The position numbers and the translations under genes were made by a program. Below are positions 15,677 to 24,108 of a stretch of 64,000 nt of DNA, one piece after another. The notes under the pieces were generated by a model, which was not told the origin of the DNA, did no database searches, and was given only the letters and a program-made list of their open reading frames with translations. Source of the stretch: Thermococcus alcaliphilus (GTDB lineage: Archaea; Methanobacteriota_B; Thermococci; Thermococcales; Thermococcaceae); contig NZ_JAMXLV010000021.1 in assembly GCF_024054535.1 (NCBI RefSeq), forward strand, positions 1-64,000. The letters are read 5' to 3'. The number at the start of each line of letters is the position of its first letter. Within the stretch, counting starts at the first letter, position 1.

Positions 15677-16911
15677 TTTCTCACCCCCAGCTCCTTTTCG
15701 AGTTTCCTAGTTTTTTCTACAGCTTTCTTGTGTAAGTAAGAGTAGTCAAGAATTCTTCCGCTCGAATCCTTCACGACAGCCACCCTATCGTTACAGCACA
15801 TACACGGGTCTATGTAAGCCACAACCACAGGAATATCAGCAACCTCTGCTCCAAGCAATAATGGCGCCCATGAATTTATGTTGTTGTAACTCGGCGCTAT
15901 GACCTTCCAAACCGCCGGACCATCCCTTTTTCCATCATACTTGAAGTAGTGGATAACTTCTCCTCTTGGAGCTTCATGTGCTCCAATTGCCTCTCCCTCG
16001 GTCTTTTTGATCTTGTTAAGCAACGCTACGTAGTTTGGAATTGCAAGTATCTTTCCTTCTGGAAGGTTGTCAAGACAGAATTCTATTATATCCAAACTCT
16101 GCTCAATCTCGTAAAGCCTCACCATTGTAATATCGTAGGCATCTCCCCTTGCTTCTCCAACTATGTCTTGAGGAACAACCGCCTTAATGTCCATATCCGC
16201 ATAAGCGTCGTATGGAATATCCTGCCTAATGTCCATTCTTAAGCCGGCCGCTCTCGCTGTTGGCCCGACTACGTTGAACTTCAATGCCATCTCCTTTGAG
16301 AGCTGTGCAACTCCCCTTGTCCTAGCCTTATAAACTGGATCAGACAAGAAGACTTCCTTCATGTGCTCTGTGAACTCCCAATAGTAGGTTATCATGTCTC
16401 TCAAGGCTTTTATGTGGCTCTCTTTCAAGTCTCTCCTGACTCCTCCAATCATGTACATGGAGTAGTTTATCCTGTTGCCCGTAATGGCTTCAAGAATATC
16501 AAGGACTTTTTCCCTTCCCTTCCATGTCCAAAAGAGGAGCGGATCAAAGCCTATCTCGTGTGCTATAACTCCAAGCCAGAGGATGTGAGAGTGAATTCTC
16601 TCAAGCTCGGCTATTATTGTCCTTATGTACTGAGCTCTTGGGGGAGCCTCAATGCCTAAAGCCTTTTCGCTGCCAATGACGAATGCATACGGGTGAGATA
16701 TCGAGCATATCCCACATATTCTTTCCGAGAGGTACAAAGTTTGTATTGCATTCCTTTTCATTCCCATGTACTCAATTCCCCTATGGGCAAAGCCCCTCTT
16801 AACGTCAACCTTCACTATCTTCTCTCCCTCAACCTCCGCTTCTACTCTTATCGGTTCCTTTAATGCTGGATGAATCGGACCAATGGGGACGTAGTAAGTT
16901 GTTTTAGCCAT
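15673..16911 (-). CDS. mbhL: [NiFe] hydrogenase large subunit, operon 1 (MbhL-like)
   Basis: A 412-residue group 4 [NiFe] hydrogenase catalytic subunit. Both Ni/Fe-binding pairs are intact: ERICGIC (C66, C69) and DPCMCC (C370, C373). This separates it from the Mbs/Mbx sulfane reductase subunit, in which these pairs are altered. It differs clearly from the operon 2 copy (for example DPCMCCNDR against DPCLSCTDR, and no Cys-containing tail). It should reduce protons to H2. The start at 16911 follows GGGTGG; the in-frame codon at 16920 is not preferred. Confidence 0.93.
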   Translation of the reverse strand: MAKTTYYVPIGPIHPALKEPIRVEAEVEGEKIVKVDVKRGFAHRGIEYMGMKRNAIQTLYLSERICGICSISHPYAFVIGSEKALGIEAPPRAQYIRTIIAELERIHSHILWLGVIAHEIGFDPLLFWTWKGREKVLDILEAITGNRINYSMYMIGGVRRDLKESHIKALRDMITYYWEFTEHMKEVFLSDPVYKARTRGVAQLSKEMALKFNVVGPTARAAGLRMDIRQDIPYDAYADMDIKAVVPQDIVGEARGDAYDITMVRLYEIEQSLDIIEFCLDNLPEGKILAIPNYVALLNKIKKTEGEAIGAHEAPRGEVIHYFKYDGKRDGPAVWKVIAPSYNNINSWAPLLLGAEVADIPVVVAYIDPCMCCNDRVAVVKDSSGRILDYSYLHKKAVEKTRKLEKELGVRK

Positions 16912-17464
16912 TCTGCCCACCCCTCTGCTTTCTAATTTCTTTTACACTTTTATGAGTGTGTTTGATCATATCTTCAACCCCATACTCATCTCTTCTCCAC
17001 GGATACTTTCCTTCGGGCCAGTCATCAGGTAAGAAGAGGTGTCTCTTGTTCTTAAGTCCCTCAAACTCAATACCAAGCATTTCCCTAATTTCCCTTTCAT
17101 TAGTCTCTGCACCTATCATAAGATCCGTTATCGTGGGGAGAACAAGGTTGCTCTTCGGGAGGTCAAGCTTCATTACTATACTCACTTCACCCCATGGATG
17201 GGAGTGGAAGACCCCAAAGGAGTATATCATCTTGATTACCTCGCCAACGTCTTCTCCGGCTATAAAGTGTAAATGCGGATAGTCTATTTCGAATATTGCC
17301 TCAACTGCCTTCCTGAAAGCATCTTTGTTAATCTCCATCCAGATTTCCTGATAAGTTCTAGGCCTTTTAACACCCATTTTGTATTCCTTTATCTCATAGT
17401 TTAATATCGCATCTCCAAGTTTTTCCTTTAACCTCTCAAGGATTTCTTCAGCGGTTAGTGTCAT
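16904..17464 (-). CDS. mbhK: Mbh-type subunit, operon 1 (MbhK/NuoC-like)
   Basis: A 186-residue NuoC-family subunit. Its conserved end (NEREIREMLGIEFEGLKNKR, then LFLPDDWPEGKYPWRRDE) is typical. It wraps around the large subunit in the peripheral arm. Coding overlaps join it to both the small-subunit and large-subunit genes. Confidence 0.9.
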   Translation of the reverse strand: MTLTAEEILERLKEKLGDAILNYEIKEYKMGVKRPRTYQEIWMEINKDAFRKAVEAIFEIDYPHLHFIAGEDVGEVIKMIYSFGVFHSHPWGEVSIVMKLDLPKSNLVLPTITDLMIGAETNEREIREMLGIEFEGLKNKRHLFLPDDWPEGKYPWRRDEYGVEDMIKHTHKSVKEIRKQRGGQNG

Positions 17465-17907
17465 TTCTCCTTCCCCTCCAGCTCCTTTTCAAGCCTCTCA
17501 ATCTTGAGCCATGCTTTTACAATTCCGTCTATTATTGCCTCTGGCCTGGGAGGACACCCCGGAACATAGACATCTACGGGTATTATCTCGTCTATGGGTC
17601 CAGCTATGTTGTAAGAGTCGTAAAAGACCCCTCCCGTGGTTCCGCAGTTCCCTATTACAACAACGGCCTTTGGGTCGGGCATCTGTTCGTAGATACGCCT
17701 AAGCTTGTCAGCAAAGTCTCTTGGAATAGCTCCCGTGACAAGTAAAACATCTGCATGTCTCGGAGAACCAACGAGCTTTATTCCAAACCTCTCTGCGTCA
17801 TATCTTGGAGTAAGCACAGCCACTATTTCAATATCACATGCGTTACATGAACCCCCTGAAGCATGGAAAACCCAAAGAGAGCGCTTAAAATTGGTCAGCT
17901 TGCCCAT
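17461..17907 (-). CDS. mbhJ: [NiFe] hydrogenase small subunit, operon 1 (MbhJ/NuoB-like)
   Basis: A 148-residue NuoB-family subunit with the four Cys for the proximal [4Fe-4S] cluster: GGSCNACD (two), VIGNCGTTGG and VPGCPPRPEAI. It hands electrons to the NiFe site. The GNCGTTGG stretch differs from the GACPTGG of operon 2, supporting deep divergence of the two operons. The start at 17907 follows GGAGGGG. Confidence 0.92.
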   Translation of the reverse strand: MGKLTNFKRSLWVFHASGGSCNACDIEIVAVLTPRYDAERFGIKLVGSPRHADVLLVTGAIPRDFADKLRRIYEQMPDPKAVVVIGNCGTTGGVFYDSYNIAGPIDEIIPVDVYVPGCPPRPEAIIDGIVKAWLKIERLEKELEGKEK

Positions 17908-17908
17908 A

Positions 17909-18250
17909 TTACACCCCTCCAATTAGTATGAATGTTATTATAGCCCCAATGCCAAGATACCACAAAATGTAGTCTCTCATGTCGCCGGTATGGATTGCTT
18001 GGAGTACTTTGTAGTATCCTTTCAAAGCCTCAATGAATCCCCAATAGATGTCTCCAGCCTTTACCTGAACCTTTTCCTTTGTAGGCTCTGGATTACCGCT
18101 CAAATAGGGCTTTATCTGTTCGGTATCCTTCTTATACGAGGGGTTGCCCCTAGAGTATATCAGATAGGCTATTATGCCAAAGAGGGCTAGGAATAGCAGC
18201 CATAGGAGTGGATTCCAAAATCCCGAAGGAGTAGTAAGTGTAAAGCTCAT
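17909..18250 (-). CDS. mbhI: Mbh-type linker membrane subunit, operon 1 (MbhI-like)
   Basis: A 113-residue protein with an N-terminal helix (about 12-32) and a C-terminal helix (about 92-112) joined by a charged linker. Size, position between the antiporter MbhH and the small subunit MbhJ, and layout fit MbhI, which links the hydrogenase and antiporter membrane arms. Sequence similarity to the operon 2 copy is weak but recognisable (WGFIEALKGYYKVLQAIHTG against WGLIRGAHRMFLVFRREHTG). Confidence 0.82.
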   Translation of the reverse strand: MSFTLTTPSGFWNPLLWLLFLALFGIIAYLIYSRGNPSYKKDTEQIKPYLSGNPEPTKEKVQVKAGDIYWGFIEALKGYYKVLQAIHTGDMRDYILWYLGIGAIITFILIGGV

Positions 18251-19800
18251 GCCAGACCACCCCAGCTGTGGTATTGAGCAAAGTTAATTAACGCATCAAC
18301 AGCCGGATAAACAAGCTTGTCAAGTACCAAGTTCGGGAAGAGACCGAAGATTATACAGAGCGCTGCTAGGATTATCATTGCAATTATCATTGGCTTGGGA
18401 ACTTCTCTTGTATTCTCGAACTTTTCAAGCGGAGGACCAAGGAAGGCTGATGCAAATACCTTGACGAACGAAGCCAGAGTTAAAACACTGGTAACCATTG
18501 CAAACACCGTTAGGAGTGGGTTGAGCCTGTATGATGTCTCATATATGAGAAGTTTGCTCGCAAATCCGTTAAACGGCGGCAAGCCAGATATTGCAGCGGC
18601 TCCTACCATGAAGCTTATTGCGGTTATAGGCATCTTCCTAGCCAATCCTCCCATCTCATTAAGGTTCCTCGTTCCCGTAACGTAGAACAGAGCTCCAGCG
18701 GTCATCAAGAGTAAGCTTTTGTAGATTATGTGGTTTATTATGTGGAACACTCCACCAGCCATGGCATCTCTTCCGAACTCAGCGAGCTTTGAAGGATCGT
18801 GTAAGACTGTCAAACCAACACCGACACCAAGAAGCATATAGCCGGTCTGGGAAATAGCGTGGTAGCTCATTAGTCTCTTAACGTCCTTCTGCACCAGAGC
18901 CATTGTAACGCCTATGAACATTGTAAGCACTCCTAGGATAGACATGATCCATCCTACTCTTGCCAAATCTACTACAACGTTTGCAAAGAGTGTGAAGCTC
19001 ACCCTAAAGAGGGCATAAAGGCTTGCGTAAGTCGCTACCAGGAGGGGTGGGTTTATTCCTGCAGGAACTTCTGTATACGCATCCGGCACCCAGTAGTGCA
19101 TTGGGACAGCACCACATTTCATTGCAAAGGACGTAAAGAGCAATCCAAGCGCAATCATATCAACCATGTTAAAGGACACGTTCTTGGCTATGTATGCGAG
19201 GTTTAAGTTTCCGTACTGTCCATAGAGTATACCTATTGCAAAGAGCACCATTAAAGAGGCTACAGCACTAACAATGAGATATTTTATTCCCGCTTCGCTT
19301 GCTTCACCGCGATAGTTCCTAAATCCTACTAATGCAGATCCCGCTATACCAGCTATTTCTAGGAACACAAAGAGGTTGAAGAGATCTCCCGTAAGCACCA
19401 TGCCAAGGATTCCCACCTCAAGGAGCATTAACAGGGCATAGTACTTTTCAAGACCTGTTTCTCTATCTACATGGCTGTAAGAGTAGAGAGCCCCTATAAA
19501 ACTCATCAGCGTTGCGGATATTGCCATAAAGGCACTCATAGCGTCTACTTCAAACATGATCCTTATTGGAACAGAGTAACCAGAGGGTAACACGAGGGTT
19601 GGCTTGTCTGCTCCAAAGACGTAGACCATTATTCCCCCGGTAACCACTTCCTTGGCAAGCAGGAGGGAGAGTATTACAGTTATGCCGGTTATTATAATTG
19701 CCCATATTGAGACTTCCTTGTAGTGTTTCTTAAATAGGGGTGCTGTAAATGCTCCAAATAAGGGAACGGCAATCATTAAGGCAGGTAAGTGCTCAATCAT
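18247..19800 (-). CDS. mbhH: Mrp/NuoN-type antiporter subunit, operon 1 (MbhH-like)
   Basis: A 517-residue ion-translocating subunit with about 14 membrane segments. Typical motifs include LLMLLEVGILGMVLTGDLFNLFVFLEI (acidic residue on TM5), the Lys-containing helices near AGIKYLIVSA, and DVKRLMSYHAISQTGYML. It is the main Na+/H+ antiporter-like pump of the complex. Flanking genes overlap by 4 bases. Confidence 0.93.
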   Translation of the reverse strand: MIEHLPALMIAVPLFGAFTAPLFKKHYKEVSIWAIIITGITVILSLLLAKEVVTGGIMVYVFGADKPTLVLPSGYSVPIRIMFEVDAMSAFMAISATLMSFIGALYSYSHVDRETGLEKYYALLMLLEVGILGMVLTGDLFNLFVFLEIAGIAGSALVGFRNYRGEASEAGIKYLIVSAVASLMVLFAIGILYGQYGNLNLAYIAKNVSFNMVDMIALGLLFTSFAMKCGAVPMHYWVPDAYTEVPAGINPPLLVATYASLYALFRVSFTLFANVVVDLARVGWIMSILGVLTMFIGVTMALVQKDVKRLMSYHAISQTGYMLLGVGVGLTVLHDPSKLAEFGRDAMAGGVFHIINHIIYKSLLLMTAGALFYVTGTRNLNEMGGLARKMPITAISFMVGAAAISGLPPFNGFASKLLIYETSYRLNPLLTVFAMVTSVLTLASFVKVFASAFLGPPLEKFENTREVPKPMIIAMIILAALCIIFGLFPNLVLDKLVYPAVDALINFAQYHSWGGLA

Positions 19801-20162
19801 CCTCTCAACCTCCTTATCTTGGTAACGTCGAGAGTTCCATAGTGTTTGTAGATGTTAACGGCAAAAGCCAGCATTAGAGCGGTTACAGCAACACCGATAA
19901 CTATGCTCGTAAGCGTTAGTGCCTGTGGCGTTGGCAAAACCATTTTTCCTACAGCTTCAGGCGGTGCCTGAGTATAAATTGGAGCGTAGCCACCTTTTAC
20001 ATAACCTAACGCCACAATGAACATATTTACTGCTCCTTCAAGGATTTCAACACCAATTACGACCTTTATGAGGTTCCGCTTGAATCCGATTGTGTAAAAG
20101 CCGAGAGCAAGCAGCACTGCAACTACGATAAACGGGAAGTTCACAAAGACACTACCATTCAT
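19797..20162 (-). CDS. mbhG: Mrp MnhC/NuoK-like subunit, operon 1 (MbhG-like)
   Basis: A 121-residue protein with three membrane segments and the MnhC motif IGVEILEGAVNMFIVALG with its buried Glu, then PTPQALTLTSIVIGVAVTA. The C-terminal TLDVTKIRRLRG is almost the same in the operon 2 copy. It is part of the Na+ translocation module. Confidence 0.91.
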   Translation of the reverse strand: MNGSVFVNFPFIVVAVLLALGFYTIGFKRNLIKVVIGVEILEGAVNMFIVALGYVKGGYAPIYTQAPPEAVGKMVLPTPQALTLTSIVIGVAVTALMLAFAVNIYKHYGTLDVTKIRRLRG

Positions 20163-20619
20163 CTCTCTCCCTCCTTAGTATAAGGAAGAATATCAGAACT
20201 ATACTTGTAAGACCGGCTAATACCTTCGTTCCTACGAAGATGTTGAGGTACGAAAGCGTTCCACCGGTGTTAAGATAACCCGGATTGATCCCTTTAGGTG
20301 TTGGTGCTCCAAAGAGGAATCCGCTGTTTGCAATTACGTTTTTCAAGAACGTATATCCCATAAGGCCTAATGCACCAATTCCCAAGAATCCCAAAGCTCC
20401 AAGGCTTTCTAACTGACTTAGAGGAACCTTATCGAAGAGTTCCTTGACCTTTTCTTTGTTGTTTGCCACTATCAGCAGAGCTAAGCCGCTTGCAAATACC
20501 GCCCCGCCTTGAAAACCTCCACCAGGTGTTAGGTGACCATGTAGAATGATATACGAACCAAATACCAATATTAAAGGTGCTAAAATTTTTGTTGTTGTTC
20601 TTATGATTGTGGTGGTCAT
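20152..20619 (-). CDS. mbhF: Mrp MnhB-like subunit, operon 1 (MbhF-like)
   Basis: A 155-residue membrane protein carrying the MnhB signature [17 protein letters not shown]. It has four hydrophobic segments. Its 3' end overlaps the MbhG gene by 11 bases. It is part of the Mrp-like arm. Confidence 0.91.
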   Translation of the reverse strand: MTTTIIRTTTKILAPLILVFGSYIILHGHLTPGGGFQGGAVFASGLALLIVANNKEKVKELFDKVPLSQLESLGALGFLGIGALGLMGYTFLKNVIANSGFLFGAPTPKGINPGYLNTGGTLSYLNIFVGTKVLAGLTSIVLIFFLILRRERDEW

Positions 20620-20891
20620 TTCTCCTTCCCTCCGTAGTGTCTTAATGCCATTAGAACGCCAGAAACTGCGGTGAAAAGGACTGTTGCCTCTCCCAGAGTA
20701 TCAAAACCCCTGTAGTCAAATACAACACTCGTAACAACGTTGTTTGCAGAGGCTTCTTCTTGGGCATGCTCTATGAAGTAAGTGTCCATCTCTGCATGAG
20801 GAGGTTCTCCAAAAGGTCTCAAGCTTATAGCTGTAGCTAGAAGGAAGATTATGAACGATAAGAACGCAAATAATCCGAGTGCTCTTCTCAT
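20616..20891 (-). CDS. mbhE: Mrp-like small subunit, operon 1 (MbhE-like)
   Basis: A 91-residue protein with two membrane segments. Its end, [29 protein letters not shown], is the conserved C-terminal piece of MrpA-like proteins, with the buried Asp and Glu. In Mbh this MrpA C-terminal region is split into MbhD and MbhE. Confidence 0.9.
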   Translation of the reverse strand: MRRALGLFAFLSFIIFLLATAISLRPFGEPPHAEMDTYFIEHAQEEASANNVVTSVVFDYRGFDTLGEATVLFTAVSGVLMALRHYGGKEK

Positions 20892-21151
20892 TCTATCACC
20901 TCCTCGTCGGTGGTGTTTCTGATAGCGAGAAGGTACATTGCTGTTGTAAGTCCAGCTCCAACACCTGCTTCTGCTATAGCAACATCTGGAGCTTGTAGAA
21001 CGTAGAACTCCACGGAAAGAGCTAAGCTAAAGACTGCCATTGCTATTACAGCAGCAATTAAGTTTTTGAACCTAATGGCGGCTATTGAGCTCCCTATTAG
21101 GCCGATTGCAATGAAGATTTGTAGAATCCAGAAAAAGTTTTCAAAGTTCAT
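20888..21151 (-). CDS. mbhD: Mrp-like small subunit, operon 1 (MbhD-like)
   Basis: An 87-residue protein of three hydrophobic segments with the [20 protein letters not shown] motif (NuoJ-like/MrpA C-terminal). The start at 21151 follows GGAGGG and lies inside the 3' end of the MbhC-like gene. Confidence 0.9.
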   Translation of the reverse strand: MNFENFFWILQIFIAIGLIGSSIAAIRFKNLIAAVIAMAVFSLALSVEFYVLQAPDVAIAEAGVGAGLTTAMYLLAIRNTTDEEVIE

Positions 21152-21497
21152 AGTATCCCTCCAGTTCATCTATTACAGCGCCATAAGGCCTTATCCCGGA
21201 TTTTCTAGCTGCCCTACCAATTGCATGGGCTCCAACTGGGTTTGTTAGTACTAAGAAGATCACCACAAGTGCTGAGTGAATTCCTATTGTGATCCATCTT
21301 GCGTCGTGGTTTGGAAGCCATCTGTAAATTGAGTACACTACGGTTGCCAAGACTATGAAAATTGTTCCAAAGGTAGTGCATTTTGTCGAGGCGTGGATCC
21401 TTGTGTAAACGTCTGGAAACCTCAGTATTCCAACGCTGGCTAGTAGATTAAACCCAACTCCAATTGCAAGGAGTATTGCCAAAACTCCTTCTATCAT
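21141..21497 (-). CDS. mbhC: Mrp MnhG-like subunit, operon 1 (MbhC-like)
   Basis: A 118-residue protein with three membrane segments and the MnhG motif GILRFPDVYTRIHASTKCTTFG followed by LTNPVGAHAIGRAA. It belongs to the antiporter module. It is joined by ATGA-type overlap to the MbhB-like gene. Confidence 0.92.
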   Translation of the reverse strand: MIEGVLAILLAIGVGFNLLASVGILRFPDVYTRIHASTKCTTFGTIFIVLATVVYSIYRWLPNHDARWITIGIHSALVVIFLVLTNPVGAHAIGRAARKSGIRPYGAVIDELEGYYEL

Positions 21498-21769
21498 GCC
21501 AATCCCACCCTCTTCTTTACTAAGTACCTCGCTATATACAGAGTTGCGATATAGCTAAGGACCGCATAGACAAGTGCAACATCGATAATCACCGCTTGCT
21601 CCGTAATTACTCCATATAGAACCATAGCACCGGCAGTCGTGGTTGTTAAGGCATCCAATGCCACAACCCTGTCAGGAATTGTTGGTCCGATTAGCATTCT
21701 TATCATCGTTAATGTGGCTGAAAGGAAGAGCAGTATCATTGCCCCCATAAACAAACTTTCAGGCGTCAT
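21494..21769 (-). CDS. mbhB: Mrp MnhF-like subunit, operon 1 (MbhB-like)
   Basis: A 91-residue protein with three membrane segments. The MnhF motif IGPTIPDRVVALDALTT and the IIDVALVYAVLSYIATLYIA helix are clear. The start at 21769 forms an ATGA overlap with the stop of the first gene; upstream in-frame codons would lie deep inside that gene. Confidence 0.92.
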   Translation of the reverse strand: MTPESLFMGAMILLFLSATLTMIRMLIGPTIPDRVVALDALTTTTAGAMVLYGVITEQAVIIDVALVYAVLSYIATLYIARYLVKKRVGLA

Positions 21770-22269
21770 TCCGCAATCCTCCTTGCCCATTTTGGTAAGT
21801 ATCCACAAAGTTCTTCGGGAGTTGGCTTTTCTTTTCCAGGCGGAACGTTAATCCAGTGCACGTATAGGTTCCCTTCATCGTCAATTTCCAAAGTAAATGT
21901 TCCAGGAGTGAGGGTTATTGAATTTGCAAGAAGAGTCCTGCTTTCATCTTTAGTTAATCCCGGGGATATTTTCACTATTCCTGGCCTTATCTTTCCTGTT
22001 ATAACTCTGTAAGCAACGTCAAGGTTTGCCCTTGCCATGGCATAAAAGAACGGCCCTACTGCATAAATCAGGAAAAGCACCCATCGTTTTGGATTAAAGA
22101 AATAATCAAGTCTTTCGTCCATTATGTTTCTCGTTGCATAACCTATGAGAGCTGCTATTATAATTCCCGCCACTAGCTCTGCCGGGCTCCATAGTAAAAC
22201 ACTACCGGAACCTGCTGTTAAGATCAGGTACACAATCAACGACCATAGGAAAGATGTCGTAAAGGGCAT
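21766..22269 (-). CDS. mbhA: Mrp MnhE-like subunit, operon 1 (MbhA-like), first gene
   Basis: A 167-residue protein with two or three membrane segments followed by the MnhE core ARANLDVAYRVITGKIRPGIV and NSITLTPGTFTLEI. It opens operon 1. GGTGGGA precedes the ATG. A SurR-type site lies about 100 bases upstream and a GTTTTAAAC palindrome 20 bases upstream. Confidence 0.92.
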   Translation of the reverse strand: MPFTTSFLWSLIVYLILTAGSGSVLLWSPAELVAGIIIAALIGYATRNIMDERLDYFFNPKRWVLFLIYAVGPFFYAMARANLDVAYRVITGKIRPGIVKISPGLTKDESRTLLANSITLTPGTFTLEIDDEGNLYVHWINVPPGKEKPTPEELCGYLPKWARRIAE

Positions 22270-22288
22270 TCTCCCACCTCAACTTTAG

Positions 22289-22297
22289 GTTTTAAAC
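22289..22297. promoter_or_regulatory. GTTn3AAC palindrome close to mbh operon 1 start
   Basis: GTTTTAAAC is a core SurR half-palindrome and lies 20 bases before the operon 1 ATG, near or within the basal promoter (CTTTTAAGAG next to it). It could be a second SurR contact or simply part of the TATA region. Confidence 0.4.
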
Positions 22298-22365
22298 CTT
22301 TTAAGAGCATATTTCAAACTATCTCCATTATCTGCTTGTCCAAAATCCATTAAATACGTTTCTTT

Positions 22366-22382
22366 AACAAAAGGTTAAAAAC
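22366..22382 (-). promoter_or_regulatory. SurR-type site upstream of mbh operon 1
   Basis: Read on the minus strand the site is GTT-TTT-AAC-CTTTT-GTT, a full match to the published SurR motif GTTn3AACn5GTT. SurR is the redox-switch regulator that in P. furiosus activates hydrogenase operons without sulfur and releases DNA when S0 is present. The site lies about 97 bases before the first ATG, upstream of the likely TATA region, which is the position expected for activation. Confidence 0.7.
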
Positions 22383-22552
22383 ATGTAATTTGACAAATAT
22401 AAAGGTAACAAAGCTTTACATAAAATAGAACATAAGAATACAAAAATGTTCAAAAAAGTTCAGTGATGTTAAAAAATCTGAGGGTTATGACAATAAATGG
22501 ACAGAATTTTCAGCTAAGAACCATAAAAGTAACAGAGAAAAAGAGATAGCGT

Positions 22553-23122
22553 TCACTCTTCGTATTCTTCTATTGCACCAAAGCGACATACCGTTGCACA
22601 TATTCCGCATCCAACACATTTATTTGGATCAATTTTATGCACTTTCCCAGGTGCTCCTTCAATAGCATTTTGAGGACAGTTTCTGGCACATAGTGTACAT
22701 CCCTTACATTTCTCTGCAATTATGCGATACTTCTTTGTTTTTCCTCCCTGTTTGGCAAGCATTTCTTCAATTTCCTCATTTTTAAGCCATCTGAGGTTAT
22801 CGTCGTATTTATCGTAAGTAGCCAAGAGAAACTCATTGCTCATCTCTAGTGCATTTACCGGACAAACGTCGACACACTGCTGGCAAAAGACACATCTTCC
22901 TAGCCAGAGGGTCACCTTTTTGAGCTCTGGCACATATTCAAACACTCCTGCTGGGCAAACTGTAATACAGAGCTTACAGCCTATACACTTATCCACGTGA
23001 TAAATTAGTTTCCCCCTAAATCCCTCTGGAGTTGGAACTGGATCACTTTGAGGAAATGGGTTTGTTGCAGGCTTTTTGAAGAGGTTGCTTAAAACTACGG
23101 AGAGAGTTGGGGGAATCTTCAT
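22553..23122 (-). CDS. mbhN: Mbh ferredoxin subunit with extra 2x[4Fe-4S] domain, operon 2 (MbhN)
   Basis: A 189-residue subunit. The first 135 residues match MbhN (MKIPPTLSVVLSNLFKKPAT; motifs CIGCKLCITVCP and CVFCQQCVDVCP; NEFLLATYDKYDDNL). A second bacterial-ferredoxin-type domain follows with CKGCTLCARNCP and CVGCGICATVCR, so four [4Fe-4S] clusters are predicted where operon 1 and, as I recall, P. furiosus MbhN (about 139 residues) have two. The extra domain may be a built-in ferredoxin or a docking extension. The start at 23122 overlaps the stop of mbhM (ATGA). Confidence 0.92.
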   Translation of the reverse strand: MKIPPTLSVVLSNLFKKPATNPFPQSDPVPTPEGFRGKLIYHVDKCIGCKLCITVCPAGVFEYVPELKKVTLWLGRCVFCQQCVDVCPVNALEMSNEFLLATYDKYDDNLRWLKNEEIEEMLAKQGGKTKKYRIIAEKCKGCTLCARNCPQNAIEGAPGKVHKIDPNKCVGCGICATVCRFGAIEEYEE

Positions 23123-24108
23123 GCAATCACCCCCAGAACGTCTATGACCAACAACAATACGCCTATTAGACTCATTGGAAGTATCCTGCTCCAAAACATG
23201 CCAACTGCCTGTGTAATCCTGAGTCTTCCGGTTATAGCTCTAAATACGCTCATACTAACAAAAAGCACTGCAAAAACTTTAAGCGTATGGAATACTAAGT
23301 CAAGAACCATTGCTGCAATACCGGTTAAACCGATGTACCCGCTTATACCCCATGGGAAAAAGATAGCCACAACTAAACTAGCACTCGCGAATTCTTTTAG
23401 AGCATTGCTTAGCTTAAATAATGCTAAATGTCTTCCGCTGTATTCGGCCATGGGCCCTTCTGCTACTTCCGTTTCTGCCTCCGGAATGTTGAAGTAACCA
23501 ACTTCAATCTCACTTGCAAGCCAGAGCAAGAACACTATAAGGAGAACAAATGTACCAACGATCGTCAAAGGAGTGCCAATTTCCCAGATGTTGTACTGAT
23601 AAAATGTTCCCAGGCTAAAGGGTTTTTCAACTCCGAGCTTGCTTAAGCGCCAGAGTATTGCAAAGAGTCCTAACATCATAGGCACTTCCCTGGAAGCAAG
23701 CATAATTATCTCTCTCTGAGCCCCTATTTGTGCATATGGAGAGCCTGAGCTAACGGCACCGATTACTCTTATGAAAGCTATGAGACCAAGTAGATAAATG
23801 AAAACTATTACATCACCCTTTGTTGCTAAGAGTGGCTCAAATCCAAGAGGAGTGTAAGCCAATAGGGCTATTGAAGATGCTAAAGCTAATACCGGAGCGA
23901 TTTCAAAGAGTTTATTGGCGTCTCTTGGGATTATGGACTCTTTACTCACCAGTTTTAGGAAGTCATAAAACGGTTGGAGTATAGGAGGACCCATTCTTCT
24001 CTGCATTCTCGCAACGAGCTTTCTATCTATTCCTTCCCAAAGGAGAGAAGCAGAGGAGACGTAAAGGTAAATCGCTATTAGCCCCAAAGTTAAATAAACG
24101 ATGGTCAT
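23119..24108 (-). CDS. mbhM: Mbh membrane anchor, operon 2 (MbhM/NuoH-like)
   Basis: A 329-residue NuoH-family protein with about eight membrane segments, RRMGPPILQPFYDFLKLVSKE near the start and YFNIPEAETEVAEGPMAEYSGR near residue 210. It anchors the catalytic arm. Four-base overlaps bind it to both neighbours. Confidence 0.93.
   Translation of the reverse strand: MTIVYLTLGLIAIYLYVSSASLLWEGIDRKLVARMQRRMGPPILQPFYDFLKLVSKESIIPRDANKLFEIAPVLALASSIALLAYTPLGFEPLLATKGDVIVFIYLLGLIAFIRVIGAVSSGSPYAQIGAQREIIMLASREVPMMLGLFAILWRLSKLGVEKPFSLGTFYQYNIWEIGTPLTIVGTFVLLIVFLLWLASEIEVGYFNIPEAETEVAEGPMAEYSGRHLALFKLSNALKEFASASLVVAIFFPWGISGYIGLTGIAAMVLDLVFHTLKVFAVLFVSMSVFRAITGRLRITQAVGMFWSRILPMSLIGVLLLVIDVLGVIA

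Larger units (their letters stand above)
22270..22552. other. Intergenic control region between mbh operons
   Basis: This AT-rich gap of 283 bases carries the two GTTn3AAC elements of operon 1. Next to the operon 2 3' end, a T-rich stretch on the minus strand (about 22537-22546) probably terminates operon 2 transcription. I see no coding frame or guide RNA in it. Confidence 0.55.

Noticed and set aside
18317-18685. 122-residue open frame on the plus strand inside the mbhH gene
   Set aside because: It is an antisense shadow of a conserved 517-residue membrane protein, without an RBS or recognisable family.
14248-22269. Operon 1 as Mbs/Mbx sulfane reductase
   Set aside because: The large subunit keeps CGIC and DPCMCC, there is a single antiporter-type H subunit and a MbhI-like linker, and the gene order is that of Mbh. 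Mbs/Mbx has altered ligand motifs and a different order.
22441-22552. Guide RNA candidate (GTGATGT...CTGA...TTATGAC) between the mbh operons
   Set aside because: C and C' boxes are imperfect and a final D box is missing.
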